Assembly (NCBI GenBank): GCA_009746045.1 | Contig: RPFO01001188.1 | Location: forward strand, 64,001 to 125,987 | Length of the DNA: 61,987 nucleotides | Reading direction: 5' to 3' | Source: Mesostigma viride | Taxonomy: Eukaryota > Streptophyta > Mesostigmatophyceae > Mesostigmatales > Mesostigmataceae | Shown: positions 1 through 10,659 of the stretch, piece after piece | Layout of the letters: each line of letters starts with the position of its first letter | Position numbering within the stretch: the first letter of the stretch is position 1 | The notes under the pieces: generated by a model | Database searches by the model: none | Seen by the model: the letters and a program-made list of their open reading frames with translations, nothing else | Told to the model about the DNA's origin: nothing | Position numbers and translations under genes: made by a program

Positions 1-363
1 TGAGGGCCGAACTGGGGAGCCTCGGGGGGGTTGACCGCCGAGGGCTCCGCAGCCATGGCTGCTCCAGCCGTGGTTTCGGCTGTCGCAGCCGCCGGAGTCG
101 AGGGTAAGTCGGTCCCCCGGGGGGGAGCCGTCTCGTCCTCCGGCTTCTCAGGGGAGGGGGGTAGGTCGGTCGGCCTTGCGGCCATGCACCGTCCCCTCCT
201 CCTGGCAGACATTGTTGTTCTTCTTGTTTTTCTTTTTTTTCTTAGAAATAGCCGCATCCCCAGCCGGCTTCTTGTTGCTGTCCTTGGGCATCCGCCTATC
301 CTGCCCATCATCACCATCGTTAAAGTCCAACTTCTTCGCAACGTTCTTGTTGTTGATAGCCAT
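1..363 (-). CDS. Lysine-rich N-terminal coding segment, unknown gene, runs toward the window edge
   Basis: An ATG at 363 on the minus strand opens a 71-codon frame ending at 148. The product is very basic in its middle, with a run of lysines near residues 40-48, and has a mixed acidic stretch before it. After the stop, another minus-strand frame stays open to base 1 and reads as a proline-, alanine- and glutamate-rich linker. This suggests one protein with a single-base shift near 175, or a small intron. It lies 450 bases downstream of the end of the MULE gene on the same strand. I recognise no domain; a nuclear or transposon-encoded protein is possible. Confidence 0.3.
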
Positions 364-816
364 TGGTAGCAGATAAAATTCAAGTTAGTAAATGGAAAGA
401 GCGACTTGGTATATTGCTTGAGAGCACTGTGAGCTGAGAGCAATGAATTGCTTGGTTCATTAGAAAATAGGTTTACCCTTTATCAACGTTCCTCTCACTG
501 GCTGCGCCGCCAGTGACCGTTGGGTGCAGACCGTTGGCCCGAGGCCGCACGATGACAGGTCGCAGTCTAGCCACTGCATCGTGTGATCACAGATCAATGC
601 ACGCTGCAGTACGGTCCCTATCTAGGATACTCTAGTACCGTCCAATGACAGGACACTATGTATACTGGGTACTAACATCTGTCACATACCCCAGTACCCA
701 AAGTACCTATCTAGGGAAACGTATGCGACTCGACTAGCATTCCTATCTGCATAGCCCACGTGGTATTTATATTCACATACCAACGTAGGTTTACAAGGCT
801 TATTCATACGTTGTAT

Positions 817-1208
817 TCACATTTCACAATGCCTTTGAGACTTAGTCTGCAGCAAAGCATGGAGACTAACTGTCATTGCCAGTTGCGACACACATGCCTC
901 CACTAGGGCTGGCGGCAACGTTGCCTCGGGCATAGGCTCTCCACGGTTTGGCAATCTGAAGACCGTGTAATCCACTTTGAAGTTGTCCAAAGGGTCTGTA
1001 CCACGAGCAGTGACCACTTGTAAGCGCACGACGTGTACAACTTAACTTACATCAGTGTCATATCTGCATAATGCACATGCAAGAAAAAAAATAATATGCG
1101 GCAATATACACACTTTGATACAGGGAGACCAACGATTACCTGTTGCAAGAGGTTTTCCCTTAGGGCCATTGGCGTTATCGCCCACGTCTTCTTCCTCTCC
1201 AAAATCCT
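817..1208 (-). CDS. C-terminal exons of the MULE transposase gene
   Basis: An exon at 1208-1140 is bounded by a polypyrimidine-CAG acceptor and a GTAATC donor and encodes a short acidic stretch rich in Glu and Asp. A further minus-strand frame of about 70 codons, 1029-817, ends with a stop and reads as ordinary protein with no known domain. The acceptor between them is not clear. These probably form the tail after the SWIM domain. Confidence comes mainly from position and splice signals. Confidence 0.35.
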
Positions 1209-1408
1209 CTGCGAGAAAGAAAGGTAGACAGTACAAGCTTAAGCATACAACAAATGTGTGTTCATTTCTTGACATCATAAACAACAAACGATTTGTAGGC
1301 ACCAGAACATTGCCATGCGGTAGGTAGGCCAAAAGCAACGTGCATCAAAACTAAATGGACAAGGACATAATTACGGCCTTTGGAAGAAAGGGATTTCAAA
1401 GGACTTAC

Positions 1409-1656
1409 CCGTGGGGCTTGCCTTCGGTTTCCCGCTCCAAAGCCTTCTTGCAACGTTTTTTCTGTCCCGGGTTTTTATTCCGATGAAAAGGCTCCGTCAT
1501 CTCCTTCAAATCGATGAGCCCCTTGGCGCCCATGATAAAAAATATATGCTTGCACACCAAGCTCCGCCAAAATGATTTGCACTCACAAGACCATTTCCCC
1601 TCTCTCCGCATGACACAGTAGAGAGAATGGGATACTGCCATAAAGCCCTCAATCAA
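1409..1656 (-). CDS. SWIM zinc-finger exon of MULE transposase
   Basis: The frame contains the SWIM pattern CxCx(n)CxH: a W-S-C-E-C segment followed about 10 residues later by V-C-K-H. SWIM fingers are a standard C-terminal module of MULE transposases and bind nucleic acid or protein. A basic tail follows, then a GTAAGT donor at 1408. Upstream in-frame sequence reaches back beyond 1656 only as far as a stop, so the 5' edge of this exon is undefined. Confidence 0.65.
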
Positions 1657-2049
1657 CCGTGTGTGAAACTAGTTCTCCAGCCAGGGTTCTTTTGGACAAT
1701 GTCCCAATGTCCAGGAAAAGGCCTCAATTGAGGCCTTTTTTATAATGGGTGTTGCATGCAGCCAAACAACTTTTTTCCAAATATGAGCATAGGCCATGCA
1801 TTATTATGATTGTTTTGGGGTTGCCAGCACTTAACATCAGTCATATAGCCCCAATACCTATTTAATTATGATTTAACAAAACAGGGTGTCGCTGCGGTTG
1901 CACCATAAACACAGCATGACCATAGATGCAAGCAGAAAAAAGGCGCTAGTACTCAGTTCCCTCTGCCTCTTAGGTGTCTTTTGGACCTTACGAGGTTTCC
2001 CCACAACACGGTAAGCATGGCATGACATGGCATGCTCCCCAAGGGACGC

Positions 2050-2675
2050 AGTTAGGTTAATATTGTGCGGAAACCTTTTTGCCACTTGGGCTTCTCAGGT
2101 TCCGCACAATATTACTGGCGATAACCACGCCGGCTTGAACTTGAGTGTCCGGCGAGTGGTTATCGCCGGTAATATAGTGCGGAACCTGAGAAGCCCAAGT
2201 GGCAAAAAGGTTTCCGCACAATATTAACCTAACTAAGACCTTGACCCTTGCGGGGCGCAGGTTCGAATCCACTCGGAAGCGGATTATTTGGGGGAATAAT
2301 TCGTTCCGATTTGGCACCCGGCTCTAATCATATGCGCACCAAGGAGATGCTCATATTCGATCATATTCATATCGATATTTGCGCGAACCGGCGCTCATAT
2401 TCGATCATATTCATATCTACGGGTGTTCCGAGCCTAGTGATTCGTCCTCGCCCCAAGAGGCTAGGTTTTAGTTAGGTTAATATTGTGCGGAAACCTTTTT
2501 GCCACTTGGGCTTCTCAGGTTCCGCACAATATTACCGGCGATAACCACTCGCCGGACACTCAAGTTCACGCCGGCGTGAACTTGAGTGTCCGGCGAGTGG
2601 TTATCGCCGGTAATATTGTGCGGAACCTGAGAAGCCCAAGTGGCAAAAAGGTTTCCGCACAATATTAACCTAACT
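2050..2675. mobile_element. Short element with two terminal palindromes and 5-bp target duplication (element X)
   Basis: Two near-identical palindromes, 2050-2234 and 2470-2675, flank a 235-bp core. Each starts AGTTAGGTTAATATTG and ends with the reverse complement. GACGC stands at 2045-2049 and again at 2676-2680, so the palindrome-core-palindrome unit moved as one; neither palindrome has its own duplication. The core holds a B-box-like GGTTCGAATCC at about 2262. The left palindrome lacks about 20 bp that the right one retains. There is no coding capacity beyond frames that run through the palindromes. It lies in the 3' part of the MULE gene. Confidence 0.7.
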
Positions 2676-4073
2676 GACGCCTCATACACAATTGCACGGC
2701 CGGGGCTGTCGCGCAGCACTGCAGGCAGCAACAGCCTGCCATGGGTATTGCATGTAACCATGAGGAATCCAAAGCCTCTATTACAAACATGCACAAGGAT
2801 CATCATGCATTATAATGATAGGTGTGACCTTCCAAGCGCTAAGCTTCACTCACATAGCCCCAATATCTACGTTGTTACGGTATATTCTGACAGGGGTTTG
2901 CTGCCGTGGCAGCAGATGAACAGCACATGGCAAGATATACAAGCATAACTGGACACCATTTGCACTGTCTTCTAGACCTCTAGCTTGATTTTAAGCTTTG
3001 CAAGGGTTGCCTAAGACATGGCCAGCATGGCAGGAACTGCCATGCTTCTTATGGAAAGCAAACACGTCTACACGGTGGGGGCCAGCCGCAGAGCACTGCA
3101 CGAAGTAATATAGCCTGCCTTACGTCACCTCGGCACTAGGCGCCGCGATAGGCAGCTAAAAACTGGCGATATCACAAGCAAATCGATGCCATTCCCTTTC
3201 TACCACCACGACGCACTTACCTTTCACACCCCTCACACCCGGGATCACTAAGCACGCATATGCGTTGGCGCTGAACGTGGCTGCATCAGAAAAGCTGTTC
3301 AAGCTCGGCGTTTTCAAGTTGTCCGGAAGCGATGCAGCCCGCTAATCTGGCCGGACAGACGCTCCATGCGTCGTCCATTGACGTATGAAAGCGGCTGCAG
3401 CGGCCTCGCCAGCGCTGTTCGCATAATTGCGCTCCCATATCTGGGGGCGCGCGCGCGTTTATTGTCCGCAACCCAGTTTTTCATAGCTAAAAACACCCCT
3501 TCCTCTACCTATTATGGATTCACGACAAAAGGCTCAAATATATTAACCAGCGCCCCTTTAGTCACGGCTGCCCCAACATCCCCCCCCGCCGATCCGCTAG
3601 TCTCCTTCCCAACATTTCGAAGCATCGTCCTGCTGGCAGGCGCACTATCAACGCCATCTACGCCCCATCTGAACTTCACTAACCTGGCATTCAGCACACA
3701 AATAACGACCCCACGAATTTATAAATCGACTTTTGACACATTTAGCGGTCGGGCTAGCTTCAAGGATAATTTATCTGCCCAACGCGCTCCATACTGCTCG
3801 AAATGATGCACGAACGTGGCCATACGCTCCATTTTACTCGAGGCCGCCATGGTCGTGCATTCGTGAAAATTCCTCGTCCCGTTGCACGAAAGTGGCCAAA
3901 ATAGGTACTTTTCCACCTCACGTATTTTTCAGTAACCGTTGACCCCTGTCGACCCCAACGGGTCAGGACGCTCAGCACATGTACCAGATTCGCGCCACTG
4001 GGGCCGGACGACCCATAGGACCGGTCCTTCCCGCCAAAATACCGTACTTTGTGAGATCTTGGTAAAAAAGGCC

Positions 4074-4447
4074 TCAATTGAGCCAAAAGGCCTCAATTGA
4101 GGCCTCTGGACACTGAGACAACAAGTCTATTCTATCTTGCGTCACAGGAATGGCTTCACTTTTGCTTTCCCCACTGTTTACATAATAGACCTGGCAATCG
4201 CGTGTGCTTGATGGATATTCTCCCAAATCACGAGCTACTTGATAACCATGTGCCTTGATAAACATCTCATGTGTGTAGATAGGGTTACGCCGGATGTCCC
4301 CACAGTGATAAAGAGCACCTTTCTGAAGCATACTACTAGGTATTAAGGTACTCACTATGTGCGACATATTAGCTTTCATGTCAAGCCCATAGTGCTTCTT
4401 TATGGTGAGATTGTGGCTTTCAATCGGATTTTGGTTTGGGAAAGAAC
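4074..4447 (-). CDS. Post-catalytic exon of MULE transposase
   Basis: The exon starts after a CAG acceptor at 4448-4450. It opens with an N-P-I-E-S motif, which resembles the N-x-x-E-S/R pattern containing the third catalytic acid of MULE and related DDE transposases, followed by a helical stretch. The frame stays open to 4074, but its last residues are encoded by a repeated AGGCCTCAATTGAGGCC sequence that looks foreign. The true exon probably ends near 4115. It pairs with the donor at 6982: the intron between them would be about 240 bases if the palindrome-ended insertion at 4527-6818 is removed. Confidence 0.55.
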
Positions 4448-4526
4448 CTGCGCGATGTATGCATTACAGGAGAACGTAACATTAAATGCAACCAAGGAGA
4501 ATTGAAGTAAGATGTCCACATGGAGT

Positions 4527-6818
4527 AGTTAAGTAATGCAATACGCATTACTTTTGCATACTTGCAAGTATGCAAAAGTAATGCGTATTGCATTACTTAA
4601 GGGGAGGTGGCACCCCAAAACCCTTAAAAATTGACATATGGTAATATCACTTGAAATCCATTTGCACAACCCAAAGTTATGATTGGGGGCACTAAATAAC
4701 ATCTCTAGTGAGTTGTCCATGCACTTGTTGGGGGTACTACCCCCATATATACGCCAATAATGCGCTATAAATAGCAAAAGACGCTAATTAGGGCTGGGTA
4801 TGCCCCAGCCAATGCACACATTTATTTACAAAACTGCCTGCAGCGTTTTTAGTTCCCTGAGTTTGTAGCTTGCTGAGCTATTTACATCATGAAAAGGGCA
4901 AAACCTCGAACAGTTATTAATTTCCCCGCAAAATGACCCTTTTTTTACCGGACATTGGGAATAACTTTTTATAAACACGTCAAAAAAATACTTTTTCCTG
5001 CAGCGAAAATCCGTCTAACAGGGGGACAACTGTGTTCCAAGTCCCAGGTCATTCCGACAAGTCTAGCTCAAGTTATAAGGTTTTGCGTGCTAAATCCTGA
5101 ACATACGCTAAATGAGGTTTTTCTGTGTATAAGGTCACCTAGACATGATGTTTTCCATCCAAGAAGCCAAAAAACATGCCCAACTCGATCACACAACATA
5201 AGAAAAGGCTAGGCACCTCATCTGCCCTCCCCTGCCCTCAGCATGGCCAGCCTTGCCAGCGTGGGCATAGCAACACCATCGCTAGGCATACACGCACCAA
5301 GAGAGCATACACTATGCTCAGCCCAAGGTTACCATGTAAATTTATGCCAAGAACTCAGCAAGTATACGTGTAAAAACCTTAGAAAGAATGCCCAAGCAAT
5401 AGAGGCAACTGCAGCCTGCAAACTTGGCAGCAAATCATACATGCTGTCTGCCAAGCATTCACATCCTATCCAGCTTGCCTTGCTGCACACATAGCAGTGA
5501 AGTCTTAATGGTTATAGCTCAAGGAAAAAAATGGAAACACCTATCTAATGCAATGCCACTCATGCAGTATGGCCAGCAAAAGAACCACTCTCACCTTCCT
5601 TTCCAATATGGCAATTTGCTAAGAAGCTGATGCCAGCTTGTTAGCCTCTAGGCACATGCCGGATGTCGTTACTAAAACAGGCGTGTCAGATCCGGCACAT
5701 AACAAAGCGTCTGAGCAAGCTCATGTCCAAAGGATGATGGAAAACAAATGTCAACACATTACCAACAACTTGACCTCGGCGCCTGAAGCATGCCAGCCAC
5801 AAACTACACGAAATTGTACGAAATTGCTAGGAATCTGACGATGCAACCGAAAGAAATGGAGCGCTTCCTGCAGGGAAACTGCCCGAAAAAAGGGCGAAAG
5901 GCCGACGTTAATGCACCTGCCTGCGTGGAAATGTTTCATGCATAAACTGGCACGCAAGCTCGAACAATAAAAGACATCATCCATTGATCAGGCGATCAAG
6001 GAAGGTGCGCCTTCCGTGAATACGTCGAAGGCGACATGCGCAGACCTGCGTAGGTTCTTACCTTGAATGCCGGAAATGTAAAAGAAACCGGGAAGCTTCG
6101 GCACAAACTCGACAACACCATTAATTTAGCCTCATAATCGCTCTTTAGAGCCTACGTTGCCTCACAATCGCTGCCGTAAAACTGCATTAAATTTCATGAT
6201 CCGCAAGAGAAATTATATCCTGGACCCCCGCGCCCGTAGCCGTTCGAGAAATTAGCGATATTGCAAACCGTAAACTTTCCGCCATGAAATGAGGTCATCG
6301 ACTAATATTCTGCGAAATTCATGCATTTTTTCTAGCTTTTTAGATGCCATATCGATTGATATTGCCTGAAGGCAAGCCGCCATGGCCACCTCCGCGAGGG
6401 TTGAGCGGTCCGGGCACACATTATACACCGTACGGACGGTACCGCGAATTTTTTGGCGCGGAAAATATTCGGCGCGCCACGTCCCCTTAACTAAAATTGG
6501 GCCGCGTGGGGAAATCCGGCGTTCCGCACACACCGCTCGTTACCGAGGTGACTCGATTAATTACGACTCGGCTATTCCCAGCCTCACGCCGTAATTCCTA
6601 TTTCGACTTGGCCTACCCGGCCTCCGCCAAACATAGAAATCCACAAATATTTCGACTCGGCCTCCCAGGCCTACCCGCCGCAAATATTTCCGTGCCTCCG
6701 AGAGGATTCGAACCCGGTACCCCAGGAGCGAACGCCAATCTTAGTTAAGTAATGCAATACGCATTACTTTTGCATACTTGCAAGTATGCAAAAGTAATGC
6801 GTATTGCATTACTTAACT
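4527..6818. mobile_element. Long palindrome-ended element with 5-bp target duplication (element Z)
   Basis: The left end (4527-4600) and right end (6743-6818) are near-identical palindromes of 74-76 bp. The right one is a perfect palindrome beginning AGTTAAGTAATGC. GGAGT occurs directly before (4522-4526) and after (6819-6823) the element as a 5-bp target duplication. Inside the right palindrome, on the minus strand, lies a tRNA T-arm-like GGGTTCGAATCC (about 6707-6718). No long coding frame is present in the 2.1-kb core, and 4730-5500 is similar to 16350-17010. The element lies in an intron of the MULE gene. It shares its architecture with the elements at 2050-2675 and 10821-11368. Confidence 0.65.
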
Positions 6819-6982
6819 GGAGTACACACGAACAATCGATGCAATTGCCCTCATTTACAAAATTGAACAGTTGTACCCCTAATGAAAACATGTGCGTTAG
6901 GCACTACCCATCAGCGAAAGACGCATGACACTTGACTAGTACTAAGCAAATCTATTGACAGAACGATAAGAAAACAACTCAC

Positions 6983-7764
6983 CTGGTACACCAGTACCCG
7001 CCATGAACCACGAATTCCAAGGCGACGTCCCGTAGACCTTCTTGAACCAATTAGCATAGACCTGCTCGCCATGCAACTTCCAAGCTTCGATGCAAATATG
7101 CAACAGCGCATCGAATTGCGGTTGAGCACGACACAAATGTAACACGTCCAAGTGATGTGCGATTACCTCCAGGTAATCCTTGTCACGTAGCAATGCCTTT
7201 TTCTCGTTCGTAGCTTTGCGCTTGACGTGCGGCCAACATGTAGCAAACGTTAACTCTGGCCACACAGCTTGATAAGCACCTCGTGCTTTGGTAGACCGGT
7301 CAGCTATTCCAGCCACTGGGCATAAATCAAACCCAAAAAGCTTGTTACAAACATCCCTTGTGCATTGGAACAGGCGAATAAAAGCAGATCGTGACTCACT
7401 TGGAGCCAACATAAAAGAGAAAGGTACAAATGAATGTACGGCTCCCTCGGGTGGATTCCGTGTATTTAACCGTGTGAGTGCCGAAAATAATAAGCACCCA
7501 TTGGCCAAATGCCAATCGAAAGGTCCCGTCTACCTGGGCAACAATTCCACCGTTTTCATGCAAGGAAGCGTGTGCTCTCTTCATGTTCAATAGCATGTTG
7601 GGGGAGCTGAACACAAAGCACCCTTTGCTACCAAACCCATTTGGCAGTACGACCATGTCATCAAGGTTTGTCATGCCCTCAAGGGAGTTTGGGCAAGACT
7701 TTGACCCATTAAGGTACTCAAGGACCTCTCCCGGGGTCAAAATCAAGCGCCGACGCTCCTTCAT
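6983..7764 (-). CDS. DDE catalytic region of MULE transposase
   Basis: The first part (7764-7396) has a V-D-G-T-F motif holding the first catalytic aspartate. The second (7508-6983) has a P-F-S-F segment with a nearby serine/glutamate pair, then an A-D-R-S-T-K segment holding the second aspartate, and a C-W-P-H motif typical of MULEs. The two parts are in different frames and switch near 7470 with no obvious intron, indicating a small indel. The exon ends at a GTGAGT donor at 6982. Confidence 0.65.
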
Positions 7765-7947
7765 CTTGTTGCGCTGCCGATTGCGAACCTATTTGACTAG
7801 GGCTCTAGCATCAACAATGAGAGTATCCTCCATTCCCTGCTGACGGACGCGGGTAAGAAGAGTATCAGTTATCCGCCGTGCGCTACAACGGGTTGCAAAC
7901 AACATGTCGACGTCCCTTGCCAAGGCGAGGGGAACACCTGCCCGGGT

Positions 7948-8682
7948 TTAGTCTGCAGACGCTTTTTCAAAAAATGGATCATGATTATGATAATCCATCG
8001 TACTCTGCAGCTCCACCTTGGAATCACGCTTTGGTTGCAGCAGTCTATACTGAAAGGGACAACCTGCTTGGGGGCATGGGAGTGTGGTACATGACCCACC
8101 AGCACCCTTATCTTCCCAACCTCCGTTCAAGCCACGATGCATGCACGATCAGGTTGTTTGTTCTCTCTCTTATGGCTTTAACCCCCTCCGCCTTTGTTGC
8201 AAACACCTTTAGGGTAGTGCTCCACTTCACACTCACACGTTGCCGCTTCCCACTACCTCGCCCACAAAGTTGCCAAGGTGTGTCGATGGCCAAAGGGTCA
8301 GGGGCAGCACGTAATGCTAGTTGTTGCGGCACAGCTGATGCACTACCCACGTCATTCATTGCTTGCCTGGGCACAGGTTGCAAACAAGCTCTGGATTCGG
8401 AACCCGTAGCCCTACAATGCGTTGCAACTGCGGACAATGAGGACGGAGGGCCTGAGGGTAGCATTACCCTACCTTTGTCCAGAACTTCACGCAATTCTGG
8501 GAAAAGACACCTTGGCAGCACCCTTGGTTGCGAAAACCTGGTTAGGGTCTTTTGGAGTTCAAATTCTGGAGTAGAAATTACCCTTGCATCATAAGCATGT
8601 CTCAAACCTCTCAAGTCACCGACACGACTCGGGGTTAGAACACTACCGTACTCCAAGAACAGCTTGCTTTCTTGAATCAACT
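7948..8682 (-). CDS. N-terminal part of MULE transposase with GCM1/FLYWCH-like zinc finger
   Basis: A frame from about 8682 to 8108 encodes an N-terminal region of about 190 residues with no known fold. A shifted frame, 8142-7948, contains two cysteines six residues apart (C-P-Q-A-G-C) and a terminal H-N-H triplet. This is the C-C-H-H arrangement of the WRKY-GCM1/FLYWCH fingers found before MULE catalytic domains, which bind DNA at transposon ends. The join between the two frames is unclear: an indel or a short intron near 8110. Confidence 0.45.
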
Positions 8683-8689
8683 CTGCATG

Positions 8690-9690
8690 GGGAGTTGATA
8701 ACGTTCTCCTCGCGCAACGCAGCCAGCAGTGCTGATTTGATTTCCTGGTAAATGACGTTCAAGTTTCATATTTGAGGGTTCAAAGGCAGATGAAGACACC
8801 GCCCTTATGTGTCAAGCAGACGCATGTGCCAATAATGTACGGTAGCACGTAACTTACACGTAGAAGGATGGGGAGATCGACGGCTGTCGAGACGGATAGG
8901 TCTACGTAGGTATGAGTAAAATACGTATGGATGCCCGTGGTTGAGTATCAAACGACTACCTGTTAATGTTTATGTTAGGCAGCCCCTCCCATTGCCATTT
9001 ATGTACATCATGACTTCATGTCCAGATTCTTGACAAGTTAATAAGGCACGGTGAGCTACTTTTTCGCGATGCTTTTGTAAGCTTTATTTTATATGTCTGG
9101 TTTATGTAATGGGTTCCTAACGATGCCAACTTTTGTATGCAAGCATGTGGATACTCCATTGTAAGGGATCCCACAGATCTGTTCCAAGTGATCTCTTGTC
9201 AGCATGTGACTTCTAGTGCAATGCAAAATATAATTAGTTCAATGTCCCTGAAAAAATACATCCATGTGCACTGGATGCAAGTATAATAATGGTCCAGCAA
9301 ACGCGCAAACGCTTGACCCCTAAATCGATCCGCCCATACCCAAGTATGCCACCAGCATGGATTTGATGTCGAAACCGACAACTAGTCGCTATTTTTCATT
9401 TGCACTAAATTAGCGCGGCCATCAGTGTGCCAAAACCAAGGGCCAGGTGAACCCCCCTAGGAGTTTGTTTGTGGTTCCTGTAGATAATGTCAAATAATCC
9501 CAAATACTTTTCCATAGGTCGTTGCTACATGTACCTCGAATAGACCTGTATGATGTCATGATAGAGAATTGAAATTTCCCACAAACATTACCGTGGGAGC
9601 GCCTTGTACACCATGTGTCCAACCAATATGTCGATATTTTCATGGCCCACCTTCGTATATATTGTAATGGCCCGGAGATACTATTGAAGA
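8690..9690. other. Non-coding stretch
   Basis: No recognisable gene, inverted repeat or tandem repeat was found here. The sequence is mildly AT-rich with only short random frames. It separates the MULE gene from the 320-bp tandem repeats. Confidence 0.5.
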
Positions 9691-9692
9691 AC

Positions 9693-10540
9693 GGAATACC
9701 ACAACAAATGCATACCTGGTGCAGAGTGGTTAAGCGATGCCGCCATGGGCATGCCCCGTGGGAACTGGTGCCCTGCTAAGCCACCCGCATCCCGTGCCAT
9801 GCCACCGCCACGCTGTTGGCGCGCGGTGTGGCCCCAAGTTCCTGCAGGAAAAGCGGGACGGCATGGGACCCGCAGCCAAAGAAAAGGGACAGCGTTTGTC
9901 AGGCAACACTATGCACGCTAAAAATGTAGGGAGCACAGGTACAAGGATGGTAGGAAGTACGGCTAGACAGATAAACATGCGGATGAATAAATGGATGTTG
10001 CTTGCAAAATGGAATACCACAAGAAATGCATACCTTGTGCGGAGTAGTTAAGTGATGTCTTCGCCGCCGTGGGCATGCCCCGTGGGAACTGGTGCCCTAC
10101 TAAGCCACCCGCATCCTGTGCCATGCCACCGCCACGCTGTTGGCGCGCGGTGTGGCCCCAAGTTCCTGCAGGAAGGGCGTGAAGGCATGGGACCCGCAGC
10201 CAAAGAAAAGGGACAGCGTTTGTCATGCAATGTTCACCACGCACGCTAAAAATGTAGGGTGCACAGGTACAAGGATGGGAGGAAGTACGGCTAGACAGAT
10301 AAACATGCGGATCAATAAATGGATGTTGCTTGGAAAATGGAATACCACAAGAAATGCATACCTTGTGCAGAGTAGTTCTGCGATGTCTCCGCCGCCGTGG
10401 GCATGCCCCATGGGAACTGGTGCCGTGCTAAGCCACCCACATCCCGTGCCATGCCATCGCCAATCTCTTGGCGCGCGCCGTGGCCCCAAGTTCCTATAGG
10501 AAAGGCGTGATGGCATGGGACCCGTAGCCAAAGAAAAGGG
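9693..10540. repeat. Three tandem copies of a ~320-bp unit
   Basis: The phrase GGAATACCAC begins units at 9693, 10011 and 10339, giving periods of 318 and 328 bp; the third copy ends near 10540. Each unit contains a GC-rich block with CCACCGCCACGC-like sequence and a block ending AAAGAAAAGGGAC. Copies are roughly 90% or more alike by eye. Open frames cross the units on both strands but shift between copies, so I see no evidence for coding. Confidence 0.75.
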
Positions 10541-10659
10541 ACTAGTGTAAGAGAGGTATGGGTACCATTTGAAGATACAAAAGCCAGGGGAAACATTCTT
10601 CTTAATATGCATTGCAACCATATGGCTAATGAAGATCCAACCAACACGACAATCCTTAC

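Larger units (their letters stand above)
817..8682 (-). pseudogene. Multi-exon MULE (Mutator-like) transposase gene, interrupted
   Basis: Minus-strand pieces lie in the order expected of a MULE transposase: a GCM1/FLYWCH-like zinc finger (8142-7948), the DDE catalytic region (7764-6983), a downstream helical segment (4447-4074) and a SWIM zinc finger (1656-1409), followed by small C-terminal exons. Splice signals are visible: GTGAGT donor at 6982, CAG acceptor at 4448, GTAAGT donor at 1408, acceptor at 1209 and donor at 1139. MULE transposases cut and paste DNA in the nucleus. The frame also shifts near 8110 and near 7470 without clear introns, and the gene carries two other mobile insertions, so it is probably dead. 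The true start is not certain; a possible acceptor sits just above 8682. Confidence 0.6.

Noticed and set aside
2235-2300. tRNA gene suggested by GGTTCGAATCC
   Set aside because: Only a T-arm-like piece is present. No acceptor stem, D-arm or anticodon arm can be folded around it; the same holds at 6707 and 11054.
2483-2806. Open frames of 60-109 codons crossing the palindromes of element X
   Set aside because: The same peptide appears on both strands because the DNA is palindromic; there is no start context or conservation evidence.
4527-4600. Rho-independent terminator from the strong hairpin
   Set aside because: It is an end of a mobile element with a target duplication, in a eukaryotic genome; the same palindrome recurs at 6743-6818.
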